A stretch of 54,632 nucleotides of DNA, taken from JAJTFA01 sp044351265. GTDB lineage: Bacteria > Bacteroidota > Bacteroidia > UKL13-3. The position numbers and the translations under genes were made by a program. The notes beneath the pieces are model-generated. The model did not search any database and was not told the DNA's origin. It worked only from the letters and a program-made list of their open reading frames with translations. How positions within the stretch are numbered: the first letter of the stretch is position 1; each line of letters starts with the position of its first letter. Below, piece by piece: positions 8,837 to 18,600 of the stretch. The stretch lies in NCBI GenBank assembly GCA_044351265.1, contig JBILGC010000010.1:1-54632 (forward strand), given 5' to 3'.

Positions 8837-9052
8837 ATGTTTATATCGTATTTATCAGGAAACAATAAATTCCTATTTTCTACACAAGAGTTGAATCATG
8901 TAGAGGTTTACTGCAAAGGCTATGCAGTGGATGGCAGCAATAGTTATGGTGCATCTTCCTGAATTATAGAAACAGGTTTTCAATTTACCATAATAGGTTT
9001 GGTAAAGAAAACAATGGTCACTTTGTCATCCAGAACTAATGACCCACTCTAA
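8837..9052 (+). pseudogene. Possible asparagine-synthetase-like N-terminal remnant
   Basis: An ATG at 8837 opens a frame reading SGNNKFLFSTQELNHVEVYC, KGYAVDGSNSYG, a stop at 8960, and then in the same frame ETGFQFTIIGLVKKTMVTLS, SRTNDPL and a stop at 9050. The order 'YxKGYxxxG...GxFxxIxxxxxxTxVxSxRxxDxPLF' resembles the glutaminase-like domain of atypical asparagine synthetase relatives found in polysaccharide loci. Similarity is by eye only and weak, and the piece would be only a small part of a 550-600 residue protein. Confidence 0.35.
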
Positions 9053-9128
9053 ATTCATTTTAATAAACATCCTTCGTAAATCTCACATAAAGAATGAGAA
9101 GCCCCTTTCTATTCAAATCCCAAACCTA

Positions 9129-9367
9129 AACAATGAACCCTTAACAGCCGGACTAGCAGTAATTGGCTTAATTCCAAGCCTGCAGCAAAAAGGTTTAGGA
9201 ACCTTATTGAAGCAAAATTTGAAAGAAAAGCCCAAGAATTGGGAGTAAAGAGACTGTCATTGTCTGTTCGGAAACAAAATGATAAGGCAATTAAATCCTA
9301 CATCAGAAATGGTTATCACAAAAGTGATGAAACCGACACCTCGTATATAATGACTAAAGATATCTAA
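9129..9367 (+). pseudogene. GNAT acetyltransferase pseudogene (one-base frameshift)
   Basis: The upstream frame reads NEPLTAGLAVIGLIPSLQQK and GLGTLL, the acetyl-CoA binding region of a GNAT protein (QQKGLGTLL). The frame then runs into PKNWE and a stop at 9246. In the next frame, from about 9211, the sequence continues EAKFERKAQELGVKRLSLSV, RKQNDKAIKSYIRNGY and ends TSYIMTKDI with a stop at 9365. Loss of one base near 9210 (TTATTGAAG where TTATTGGAAG would restore the frame) explains both. The restored end is like that of the intact GNAT at 6352-6954 (RLSVKSKNVKAISFYERNNW), so they are probably related. The N-terminal half is not recognisable. Confidence 0.75.
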
Positions 9368-9431
9368 AAAAACAACAGAAGTGAATTCTGCTCCAATCTT
9401 TTAAATTAATCATTCAACATTCATCCAACCT

Positions 9432-10178
9432 TTGCTCTACCTCACCCACGATATCGACTGGCTTTCTCCCTCTCATCCTTATGCCTGGATTAAGTGTTTA
9501 ACGCATGGCAGAAAATGGATAAAACCGCTACAGTTGATGTATCCAAAAATCTTTCTTGATAGCATTGAATCTTTATGCAAACAAAATGCCCAACAGAACA
9601 TCAATCCGGTTTGGCTCATTGGCGCTGCATCCGGTCATACATTGAGCCGTTACGGATTAAGATACACCATACACTCTGCCAATTATCCATTACTCATTCA
9701 GCTGCTTAAAAAGTGGGGCTGCACAATTGGTCTGCATAGTATAACCAATGAAAATCTAAATACTCAGGCCATTCAATTAAAATCATTTACCGGCCAAAAG
9801 GTTTCATATCACCGATCACAATTTCTTAAACAATACACTGGATTAGAGCATGCATTGGCTCAGGCACATATTAAATTCGACTTTTCTCTTGGTAAAGCCC
9901 GTCAAGTGTATTTGGCCGATAGCAATTCAAAGACAGAGGTTAAGTTTGTTCCGACACTTTTGTTTGACAATGCTTTCTTCTTTAATAAGCCGGTAGAGGT
10001 ATTTTCAACATTTTCAACTGAACTTAGAAAAGCGATTGCTGCCAATAAAGATGCGGCTATTTGCTTTCATCCTGAAAACTTTTTAATTCTTCCCGCCTTG
10101 CGCGAATACTACCAAGAGATCATTCGCATCTCCAGAATTGAGGGAGCCGTTTTTCACAACCCAGCCTCTCTCCTCTAA
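9432..10178 (+). CDS. Polysaccharide deacetylase-like protein
   Basis: The 248-residue protein opens with LYLTHDIDW, the His-Asp metal motif of NodB-type polysaccharide deacetylases in Bacteroidota (THDxD). Further landmarks are IGLHSITNEN (about residue 100, a possible HSxxH-like position without the second His), SYHRSQF, and FHPENFL near the C-terminus. The family removes acetyl or other acyl groups from cell-surface sugars. No ATG is available. TTG at 9432 is the likely start, since an upstream in-frame stop lies at 9402. The HSxxH zinc motif is not clear, so catalytic activity is uncertain. It follows the decayed region and starts the more GC-balanced half of the locus. Confidence 0.65.
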   Translation: MLYLTHDIDWLSPSHPYAWIKCLTHGRKWIKPLQLMYPKIFLDSIESLCKQNAQQNINPVWLIGAASGHTLSRYGLRYTIHSANYPLLIQLLKKWGCTIGLHSITNENLNTQAIQLKSFTGQKVSYHRSQFLKQYTGLEHALAQAHIKFDFSLGKARQVYLADSNSKTEVKFVPTLLFDNAFFFNKPVEVFSTFSTELRKAIAANKDAAICFHPENFLILPALREYYQEIIRISRIEGAVFHNPASLL

Positions 10179-10261
10179 ATCTCCCACTCTTTTTTATTTT
10201 TCCTTTTCACAGCTAAACACTTTCTTCGCGATAAAGTGGTTAGAACTTTATTGCCGAAATC

Positions 10262-11470
10262 ATGATTCCTTTTTCACCTCCGCATATAGATCAGAAAATT
10301 ATTGATGAAGTGGTTGATACCCTCAAGTCTGGTTGGATTACCACCGGACCAAAAACAAAAAGATTTGAGAAGGAACTCAGTGCTTACAATGGCAATGAAG
10401 CAACCTTATGTTTAAACTCTGCAACGGCCGGCCTTGAAATTATGTTGAGGTGGTTTGGTGTTACAGCTGGTGACGAAGTTATATTACCCGCTTACACATA
10501 CAGCGCAACGGCCAATGTAATAGTACATTGTGGTGCCACTCCGGTCTTTGTAGATGTTTGCAGCGATTTTAATATTTGCATTCCGGAAATAGCCAAAGCC
10601 ATAACACCTAGAACAAAAGTTATCATGCCGGTTGATTTTGGTGGCTATCCTTGTGAATATGATGCCATGATGAATCTGATTAATGACCCTTCCGTTAAAA
10701 AAATGTTTCAGCCTAAATCCAAAGAACAGGAAATGCTGGGAAGAATCATGATTTTATCCGATGCGGCTCATTCTATTGGTGCATGGTATAGAGGCAAAAG
10801 AACAGGGGCACTAACCGATGTATCCGTATTTTCATTTCATGCTGTTAAAAATTTAACCACTGCCGAAGGTGGTGCCATTGCATTAAACTTTCCCAAACCA
10901 TTTGATAATACCGAAATCTACAAGCACCTCTGCGTAAAAACATTGCACGGGCAAAATAAAGATGCACTGGCCAAAACCAAACCCGGTAATTGGAAATACG
11001 ATATTGTAGAAGCCGGATACAAAATGAATATGACCGATATAATGGCATCGATAGGACTTGTGGAACTGGAAAGGTATGACAGGGAAATACTTCCGGTTAG
11101 AAAAGCCATTTTTGAAGCATACACTGCGGCATTTAGCGATGAAGTATGGGCAATCGTTCCCGAATATAAAAATGATTCCAAATGCTCTTCCTATCATCTT
11201 TATCCGCTTAGAATCAAAGGAGCCTCAGAGCAACAGCGTGATGCCATTATTTCACGTGTTTTTGAAAATCAGGTTTCAGTAAACGTGCATTTTATTCCGG
11301 TGCCCATGATGAGTTATTATAAAGGCAGAGGTTACGATATCAAAAATTATCCCAAAACATTTGCCATGTATGCCAATGAAATCAGCTTGCCCGTTTATGT
11401 AGGTCTTACACCTGACAATGTGAACCTAGTAATAAGTGCTGTAAAGGATGCTGTTGCAGCCGTAATGTAA
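10262..11470 (+). CDS. DegT/DnrJ/EryC1/StrS-family sugar aminotransferase
   Basis: The 402-residue protein is a PLP-dependent aminotransferase of the nucleotide-sugar type (PglE/WecE-like). Landmarks are an N-terminal SGWITTGPKTKRFE, NSATAGLEIM, EVILPAYTYSATANVI, VMPVDFGGYP, the aspartate in DAAHSIGA, and the internal-aldimine Lys196 in SFHAVKNLTTAEGG. The C-terminal SSYHLYPLRIKG and VHFIPVPMMSYYK are also typical. It would convert a 4-keto-6-deoxy UDP- or dTDP-sugar to the 4-amino sugar with glutamate as donor. It is directly upstream of a PglC-like phosphoglycosyl transferase and a PglF-like dehydratase, a set that in other bacteria makes and transfers diacetamidobacillosamine-type sugars. 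An insertion around residues 141-160 is a subfamily trait. Confidence 0.9.
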   Translation: MIPFSPPHIDQKIIDEVVDTLKSGWITTGPKTKRFEKELSAYNGNEATLCLNSATAGLEIMLRWFGVTAGDEVILPAYTYSATANVIVHCGATPVFVDVCSDFNICIPEIAKAITPRTKVIMPVDFGGYPCEYDAMMNLINDPSVKKMFQPKSKEQEMLGRIMILSDAAHSIGAWYRGKRTGALTDVSVFSFHAVKNLTTAEGGAIALNFPKPFDNTEIYKHLCVKTLHGQNKDALAKTKPGNWKYDIVEAGYKMNMTDIMASIGLVELERYDREILPVRKAIFEAYTAAFSDEVWAIVPEYKNDSKCSSYHLYPLRIKGASEQQRDAIISRVFENQVSVNVHFIPVPMMSYYKGRGYDIKNYPKTFAMYANEISLPVYVGLTPDNVNLVISAVKDAVAAVM

Positions 11471-11515
11471 TCATTCTTTTGAAAACTGCACCGGGCAAAC
11501 TAACATTGTAATCAA

Positions 11516-12103
11516 GTGAAAAGGCTATTCGATATTTTTTTTAGCATTACCGGTATTATTTGTTCGTCTCCCGTTTTGCTGGTTGTATGGATTTTAATCC
11601 GATTGGAATCTAAAGGTCCTGCTATTTTCAGGCAAATGCGTGTTGGCTTAAATAATTCTGACTTTGTTTTGTATAAATTCAGGAGCATGTATTTGCAATC
11701 TGAAAAAAGCGGTCAACTAACCGTTGGCATGCGAGATCAAAGGATTACAAAAGTAGGTTACTATATTAGAAAATATAAGCTTGACGAGTTACCTCAGTTG
11801 TTCAATGTGTTAAATGGAAGCATGAGCATTGTTGGGCCAAGGCCTGAGTTGAGAAAATATGTCAATTGTTACAATTCTGAACAAATGAGGGTGCTTAGTG
11901 TGAAACCGGGCATTACCGATTATGCCTCCCTTAAATACCACAAGGAGAATGAATTGCTGGGTAAATCAGCCAATCCCGAAAAAGAATATATTGAGGTGAT
12001 AATGCCTGATAAACTAACACTTAACCTTAAGTACATCAACAACAAGTCACTTATTGGCGACACATTCATCATTATACAGACAATAGTTAAAATCATCCTC
12101 TAG
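11516..12103 (+). CDS. PglC/WcaJ-type phosphoglycosyl transferase (initiating sugar transferase)
   Basis: The 195-residue protein is a small monotopic bacterial sugar transferase of PglC size. It starts with GTG at 11516 and MKRLFDIFFSITGIICSSPV, a re-entrant membrane hairpin. This is followed by GPAIFRQMRVG, LYKFRSMY, the catalytic Asp90-Glu91 pair in KLDELPQLFNVL, and SIVGPRPEL. It transfers a phospho-sugar from UDP-sugar to undecaprenyl phosphate at the inner membrane, starting repeat-unit assembly. It lies between the aminotransferase and the dehydratase that would produce its substrate. Confidence 0.9.
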   Translation: MKRLFDIFFSITGIICSSPVLLVVWILIRLESKGPAIFRQMRVGLNNSDFVLYKFRSMYLQSEKSGQLTVGMRDQRITKVGYYIRKYKLDELPQLFNVLNGSMSIVGPRPELRKYVNCYNSEQMRVLSVKPGITDYASLKYHKENELLGKSANPEKEYIEVIMPDKLTLNLKYINNKSLIGDTFIIIQTIVKIIL

Positions 12104-12161
12104 TCTTGATATATAGATGTTATCATTTATTTCTATATATTCGTAATGTTTTAGTAAGAAA

Positions 12162-14101
12162 ATGAGTTTCCTTCATTCCTTTTTTCCGAAAAACGGAAAT
12201 GCTCCCCGATGGTTGATTTTTGGTATTGACCTGCTCATTTGTTTATTCTCATACATTTTTGCAACCTTACTTCGTTTCAACTTCTTTATTGAGGAAACAT
12301 TCGATTCCAGATATTTTTATGCTTTACCTCTTGTATTGGCTATCCGCATCCTATTCATCCTCTATTTCAGAATTTATGCAGGTATAATCAGACATACAAG
12401 TGTGCAGGACGCCATAAGGGTTTTTTATACCATTACCTTCAGCAGCATTGTAATCAGCCTGATCAACATTATTTATACCAGAACCAATGCTGAGGCTGCA
12501 GCTCTTATTCCTATTTCCATCATCATCATTGATTATATCGGTACAACCTTGTTGATGAATTCATTTAGATTGGCTGCAAAGGTGATGTATATGCAGATAA
12601 ACCGTCCGGATGAAGCTGCTGTAACCAACTTTGCCATATTTGGTGCAGGAGAAGCGGGTATTATTGCCAAAAGAAAACTCGAACAAAATGGCACACGTGA
12701 TATAAAGGTGGTGGCTTTCTTTGATGACGATCAAAAGAAATTTAAAAATTACGTTGATGGCGTTACCATTTATCATGGGAGCAGGGACCTTGAGCAAGTC
12801 ATCAAAAAACTCAATATAAAAGAGGTTGTAATTTCACCACAAAAAATTTCAAAATCACGAAAGCAGGAGATTATTGAAAGCTGTTTATCGCTGGATATTA
12901 ATGTAAGAAATGTTCCTCCCGTAGAACGCTGGATAAATGGCGAATTGAGCTTCAATCAGATTAAGAGCGTTAAAATTGAAGATTTAATCGAGCGCGATGA
13001 AATTGTTTTAGACAAGGGTGCAGTTGCTCACCAACTTTTTGGCAAAACCATTCTAATAACTGGTGCTGCAGGATCAATCGGTAGCGAAATTGTAAGGCAA
13101 ATCATTCAGAATTTTAAACCGCGTAAACTGGTACTGGTAGATAAGTCGGAAGTATCTTTATATGAATTAGATGCCGAATTAAATGAGAGTGAAACCAAAC
13201 AAATTAGAAATAGCATAGATATTTTAGTTGGCGACATCACCCATCTAACCCGCATGGAAAGGATTTTTGAAATCTACAGACCTGATATTGTTTATCATGC
13301 AGCTGCGTATAAGCATGTTCCTCTGATGGAAAACAACCCCTGCGAAGCCATACGGGTGAATGTAGGCGGAACCCGCATTATTGCTGATCTTTCAGTAAAA
13401 TACGAAGTTGAAAAATTTGTTCTTGTTTCAACTGACAAGGCGGTAAACCCAACAAATGTAATGGGTGCATCAAAAAGAATTGCAGAAATCTACATTCAAT
13501 CGTTAAGTACTGAACTCATTCGCTCTGGCAAACAAGGTACAAAATTCATCACCACACGTTTTGGCAATGTATTAGGATCAAGTGGCTCTGTTATTCCTCG
13601 ATTCAGAAAACAAATTGAAGAAGGTGGACCTGTTACGGTAACACATCCTGATATCACCAGATACTTGAAGCCGGCAATATGGGTCAGGGAGGCGAGATTT
13701 ACATCTTTGATATGGGCAAAGCTGTTAAGATAATTGACCTCGCTAAAAAAATGATTCAACTTTCAGGTCTAAAACTGGGTTCCGATATCCAAATCGTTTT
13801 TTCCGGAATGCGTCCGGGTGAAAAAATTAAGGAAGAATTATTGGCCGATCAAGAGAACACCATTCACACCTATCATCCTAAAATTTTAATTGCAAGAGTG
13901 CGTACCTATAATTTCGATTGGGTGAATAAGCAAATAGGACAACTTATTGAACTTTACTCTTCACAGAATAACGAAAAGGTTGTTATTAAAATGAAAGAAA
14001 TTGTTCCTGAATTTATTTCTCACAACTCAATATACGAGACATTGGATTTCAAACACATGAATTCAAAGGGCGAGGTATTTAAATACAGTTCTTACTCTTG
14101 A
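12162..14101 (+). pseudogene. PglF/FlaA1/CapD-like UDP-sugar 4,6-dehydratase, disrupted by a frameshifting deletion
   Basis: The first frame (12162-13733) encodes 523 residues: four N-terminal membrane helices, a Rossmann GAGEAG region (about residue 160), and the SDR domain with GAAGSIGSE (about residue 297) and the catalytic DKAVNPTNVMGASKR. It then reads PDITRY followed by unrelated LKPAIWVREAR and stops. The expected continuation MGQGGEIYIFDMGKAVKI lies in another frame (13679-14101, 140 residues). Comparison with the family pattern ITRYFMxIPEAxxLVLEAGxMGQGGE shows about 34 bases missing at about 13664, not a multiple of three. The two pieces together match the usual ~640-residue length. 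The product should make the 4-keto-6-deoxy sugar used by the upstream aminotransferase. The break may be real, a strain polymorphism or an assembly error. Confidence 0.85.
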
Positions 14102-14201
14102 TAGTTAGTTTCTAGAAAAGCTATCCACATCTATCCACTATTTAGATGTCTTCTAAATAATAAAATTTTCCTTATCCTGACGCTAATTTTACTTTTGTGA
14201 A

Positions 14202-14209
14202 TATATTTG
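14202..14209 (+). promoter_or_regulatory. Candidate -7 element of the act operon
   Basis: The octamer TATATTTG fits the Bacteroidota sigma-ABfr -7 consensus TAnnTTTG. It lies 79 bases before the actA start, in a gap free of coding. A clear TTTG at -33 with proper spacing is not obvious. Confidence 0.4.
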
Positions 14210-14288
14210 CGCCTGATTTGAAGTAGAAATGCGTTAAAACCATTGCTACCACTCAATTTCACAATACTTGAACAATCAGATTGTTACG

Positions 14289-15575
14289 ATGAAATTTTTA
14301 AAAATTACTTCGCTTTTAGCACTTTTTAGTTTCTCCATTTCATTGGCATTTGCCGATGCAGCCGAAGGAGAAAAATTATTTACCGCCAACTGTACTTCCT
14401 GCCATGCCATCAACGAAAAAGTTGTGGGCCCAGCATTGAAAGACGTACACAAACGCAGAGATGCGAAGTGGTTGGTTAAGTGGGTTAAGAACTCACAAGC
14501 AATGGTTAAATCCGGAGATCCGGTTGCCGTTCAAGTTTACAAGGAAAACAATGAAGCCCTCATGACTTCATTTGAAAACCTGAGTGATGCACAAATCAAT
14601 TCTATCATTGATTATATCAAGGCTGAAAGCGACAAACCAGCTGCTACAGCCACAGCATCAGCTGGAGGTAGCAGCACCACCACTGATGGTGGTATGTCGG
14701 CCCCTGCTGAAGACGGTTTCTATAATAACACAACCTTCATTGCGCTAAGTGTAATGGCTCTTATTCTTTTTGTAATCGTATTTGTATTGATGCGCATCAA
14801 AAAGACAGTTCAAGAAATCTATGATAACAAATTTCCTGAAGCTGCCGCTGCAGAAAAAGGCCCTGAAGTGGATGTGCGCACCACATGGAAATACAAATTA
14901 TTTACAAAACACCCTGTGGTTGGAACAATCGTGGTAATTCTCGGATTCACCATTGTTCTTGGTATCTATGGTTTTGATTACGGCAATAAGAAAGTAGGCG
15001 TGCAAAAAGGATATGCTCCTGCTCAGCCTATCAATTACTCTCATGAGTTGCATGCAGGTAAATACAAAATCAATTGTTTGTATTGCCATTCTGGTGCCGA
15101 TAAAAGTAAGCAAGCCACTATACCTTCAGCAAGTACTTGTATGAATTGCCATATGCACGTTACTGCAAGTGCAAAATACAACGGTCAAGTTTCTCCTGAA
15201 ATTGCAAAAATTTATGCCGCAGTTGGATGGGATGCAGAGAAGAAAGTATATGATACCAACAAGCCTCAAAAACCAATTAAGTGGGTTCGCATACATAACC
15301 TTCCTGATTTAGCTTATTTCAACCATGCCCAACACGTAAAAATCGGAAAAGTAGAATGCCAAGCTTGCCACGGGCCTATTGAAAAAATGGCTGTGGTTGC
15401 TCAACAATCTTCTTTACAAATGGGCTGGTGTATCAATTGTCACCGCGAAGCTAAAGTGGATGTTGCCAATAATGACTACTACGAAAAACTGCACGCCAAT
15501 CTAAAAGCTGAAGGTAAATCTTACGTAACAGTTGCCAATGCAGGTGGCTTAGAATGCGGTAAATGCCACTATTAA
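14289..15575 (+). CDS. actA: Alternative complex III subunit ActA, multihaem cytochrome c
   Basis: I start at the ATG of 14289 (428 residues) since MKFLKITSLLALFSFSISLAFA is a clean signal peptide; an earlier TTG at 14268 would spoil it. A monohaem domain with CTSCH at residues 35-39 comes first, then a Ala/Ser/Thr-rich linker, a membrane helix (about residues 150-170), another helix around 215-235, and a domain with five CXXCH motifs: CLYCH, CMNCH, CQACH, CINCH and CGKCH. Six haems are therefore predicted. ActA transfers electrons from ActB to a periplasmic cytochrome or oxidase. First gene of the six-gene act operon, 48 bases before actB. Confidence 0.92.
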   Translation: MKFLKITSLLALFSFSISLAFADAAEGEKLFTANCTSCHAINEKVVGPALKDVHKRRDAKWLVKWVKNSQAMVKSGDPVAVQVYKENNEALMTSFENLSDAQINSIIDYIKAESDKPAATATASAGGSSTTTDGGMSAPAEDGFYNNTTFIALSVMALILFVIVFVLMRIKKTVQEIYDNKFPEAAAAEKGPEVDVRTTWKYKLFTKHPVVGTIVVILGFTIVLGIYGFDYGNKKVGVQKGYAPAQPINYSHELHAGKYKINCLYCHSGADKSKQATIPSASTCMNCHMHVTASAKYNGQVSPEIAKIYAAVGWDAEKKVYDTNKPQKPIKWVRIHNLPDLAYFNHAQHVKIGKVECQACHGPIEKMAVVAQQSSLQMGWCINCHREAKVDVANNDYYEKLHANLKAEGKSYVTVANAGGLECGKCHY

Positions 15576-15623
15576 TCAATTAAGTTTTTACAATTACTTA
15601 CTTCAAAAGGAAAAAACTGATCA

Positions 15624-18600
15624 ATGGAAAATAAAAATAAATACTGGAAAGGTTTAGAAGAGTTAAACAACGACCCTAAATTTCTTGAGCAAAAGCGCAA
15701 CGAGTTTGCAGAAGGTATTCCTCTTGAAGAGGTGTTAACCGAACAGGATGGTGAACTTACCTCTAACAGAAGAGACTTCCTAAAATACTTTGGCTTTAGC
15801 ATTTCTGCAGTAGCTCTAGCAGCTTGTAACAAAACTCCTGTTAAAAATGCTATTCCGTATATTGTAAAACCTGAGAACGTTACACCGGGTATTCCTAACT
15901 GGTATGCCAGTACCTGTGGAGCATGCGCTGCAGCTTGTTCTATTTTGGTAAAAACACGTGAAGGTCGCCCGATTAAAATAGAAGGCAATAATCAATCTCC
16001 TTTATTCCAAGGTGGTGTTTGTGCTACAGGCCATGCCAGCATTCTTGGATTATATGACAATGAGCGCTTACAAGGACCAAAAGCCAATGGTAATGATGTA
16101 GACTGGAATACGCTTGATGCTAAAATTACAGCTGCATTAGGTTCGGCTAAAAACATTAGAATTATTTCATGCACAATCAATAGCCCTTCTACTAAAAAAG
16201 CCATAGCAGAATTTACTGCTAAATATCCAAGTGCTAAACATATCAGCTATGAGGCGGTTTCAAATTCTGCAATGATTGAAGCCAATGCAAAAGCATTTGG
16301 TAAAGCAGTGGTTCCGGGATACAATTTTGATAAGGCTAATGTAATTGTAAGTTTCGGTGCCGATTTTCTTGGCACATGGATTTCTCCAATAGAATATACC
16401 AAGCAATGGGTTAAAAATCGTAAACTCACTGAAGGCAAAACTACTATGAGCCGCCATATTCAGTTTGAGTCAACGCTTTCTCTAACCGGTTCAAACGCAG
16501 ATGTACGCATTCCTATTAAACCAAATGCTGAGGGTGTTGCACTCATCAGTTTATATAATAAAATAGCTGCAATGGCAGGAGCTCCTACCCTTCCTGCTCC
16601 ACAAAATATTGAGTTTGCAGCTAATATGATTGAGAATACTGCCAAAGAATTGTGGAATGCCAAAGCCAATTCTGTAGTGGTATCAGGATCAAATAATTTA
16701 GACAATCAGTTATTGGTTAATGCCATTAACAGTTTGCTTGGCAATATTGGAACCACCATTGATTTGGATAATGTTTCAAATCAAAAATTCAGTGAAGATG
16801 CTGCCTTTGAAAATTTTGTAAATGAACTTAGCAGCGGTTCGGTTGATGCAGTTATTTTCTACAACAGCAACCCTGTATACAGCTATTACAATAGCAAAAA
16901 ACTGGAAGAGGCCATTAAAAAGGCTGCGGTTAGTATTGCTACCAATGAATCTCCGGACGAAACTTCGTCATTGTGTAAATTTAACGCTCCGGATAACCAC
17001 TATCTGGAGTCATGGAATGATGCTGAACCAAGAAGCGGCTATTTCGGATTAACTCAACCTACTATTTCTCCTGTATTCAAAACGCGTCAAGCGCAGGAAA
17101 GCTTCCTGAAATGGGCAGGTAATGATACAGATTTTTACACCTATCTTAAAAACAACTGGAAGACAACGTTGCTTAGCGGCAGCGATCAGGCTTGGAATAA
17201 CGCATTGCATGATGGCTTCTACACTGCAGCTGCTAAAGCCGGTCAGTCATACAAAATGGCATCATTGCCTTCAGAAACCGTTAACCCTGCTTATCAGGCA
17301 TACACTGCAACTAAAGATAAAATTGAACTTAAACTTTACACCAAAGTTGGTTTAGGAGATGGCACACATGCAAACAACCCATGGTTGCAAGAACTACCTG
17401 ATCCGATTTCAAAAGCTACATGGGATAATTATGCTGCCATTGGCAAAGTAACTGCAGATAAATTAAACCTGAAAGATGGTGATGTGGTTAAAATATCCTT
17501 TAAAGGTGGAAGCATAGAAAATCTGCCGGTGTTAATTCAGCCCGGTCAGGCCAATGGTGTGGTAGCTGTTGCAGTTGGATACGGAAGAAACAGCGGAGGT
17601 AAGGTTGCCAAATATGTTGGTAAAAATGCCTATCCTGCTGCATCATTCAATGGAAAAACTTTCCGCTACATGAATGGAGACATTACCGTTGAAAAAACAG
17701 GCGATGATTATAGAATTGCGCATACACAAACACACCATACCATTGAAGGACGTAACCTCATACGTGAGGCTTCTTTAAAAGAATATATTAAAGACCCTAA
17801 AGCAGGCAACCATTTTGATGCGCACATCATTTCTTTATGGAGTGAGCGCGACAGCAAAGGTCACAAATGGAGTATGGCAATTGATATGAATGCTTGCACC
17901 GGTTGTGGAGCTTGTGTAGTAAGTTGTAATGCTGAAAATAATGTTCCTGTGGTTGGTCGCAAAGAAATATTGCGTGGCCGCGAAATGCACTGGATTCGTA
18001 TTGATAGATACTATCGTTTTAAAGATAAAGATGGCAGAAGCGCTACACGTGAGAAGAATTTTGCAGGCTCAGCTTTAGGCAAACCAAACGAAGCATTAAT
18101 TGATAACAGCCCTAACTCAACAACCGATTTCGAAAACGTTGCGGTGCAGTTTCAGCCGGTAATGTGTCAGCAATGCGGACATGCACCTTGCGAAACTGTT
18201 TGTCCGGTTCTTGCCACTGTTCACAGCTCAGAAGGTCTAAACCATATGGCATACAACCGTTGCGTAGGTACACGTTATTGCGCAAACAACTGTCCTTTTA
18301 AAGTTAGACGTTTCAACTGGTTTAAATACCGCGCTAACGATGATTTCGATTTCTACATGAACAACGACTTGGGACGCATGGTAATCAACCCTGATGTTAC
18401 CGTTCGCTCACGTGGGGTTATGGAAAAATGCTCATTCTGTATTCAGCGTATTCAGGCAGGTAAGCTAATGGCCAAATTAGAAAACCGTGTTGTGAAAGAC
18501 GGAGATATCAAAATGGCCTGTCAGCAATCATGTCCATCCAATGCAATTGTTTTTGGTGACTTGAATGACCCGAACAGCGAAATTTCAAAACTCTACAAAA

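Noticed and set aside
15572..15988. 138-codon minus-strand frame
   Set aside because: Antisense to the start of actB; no family match and explained by codon bias.
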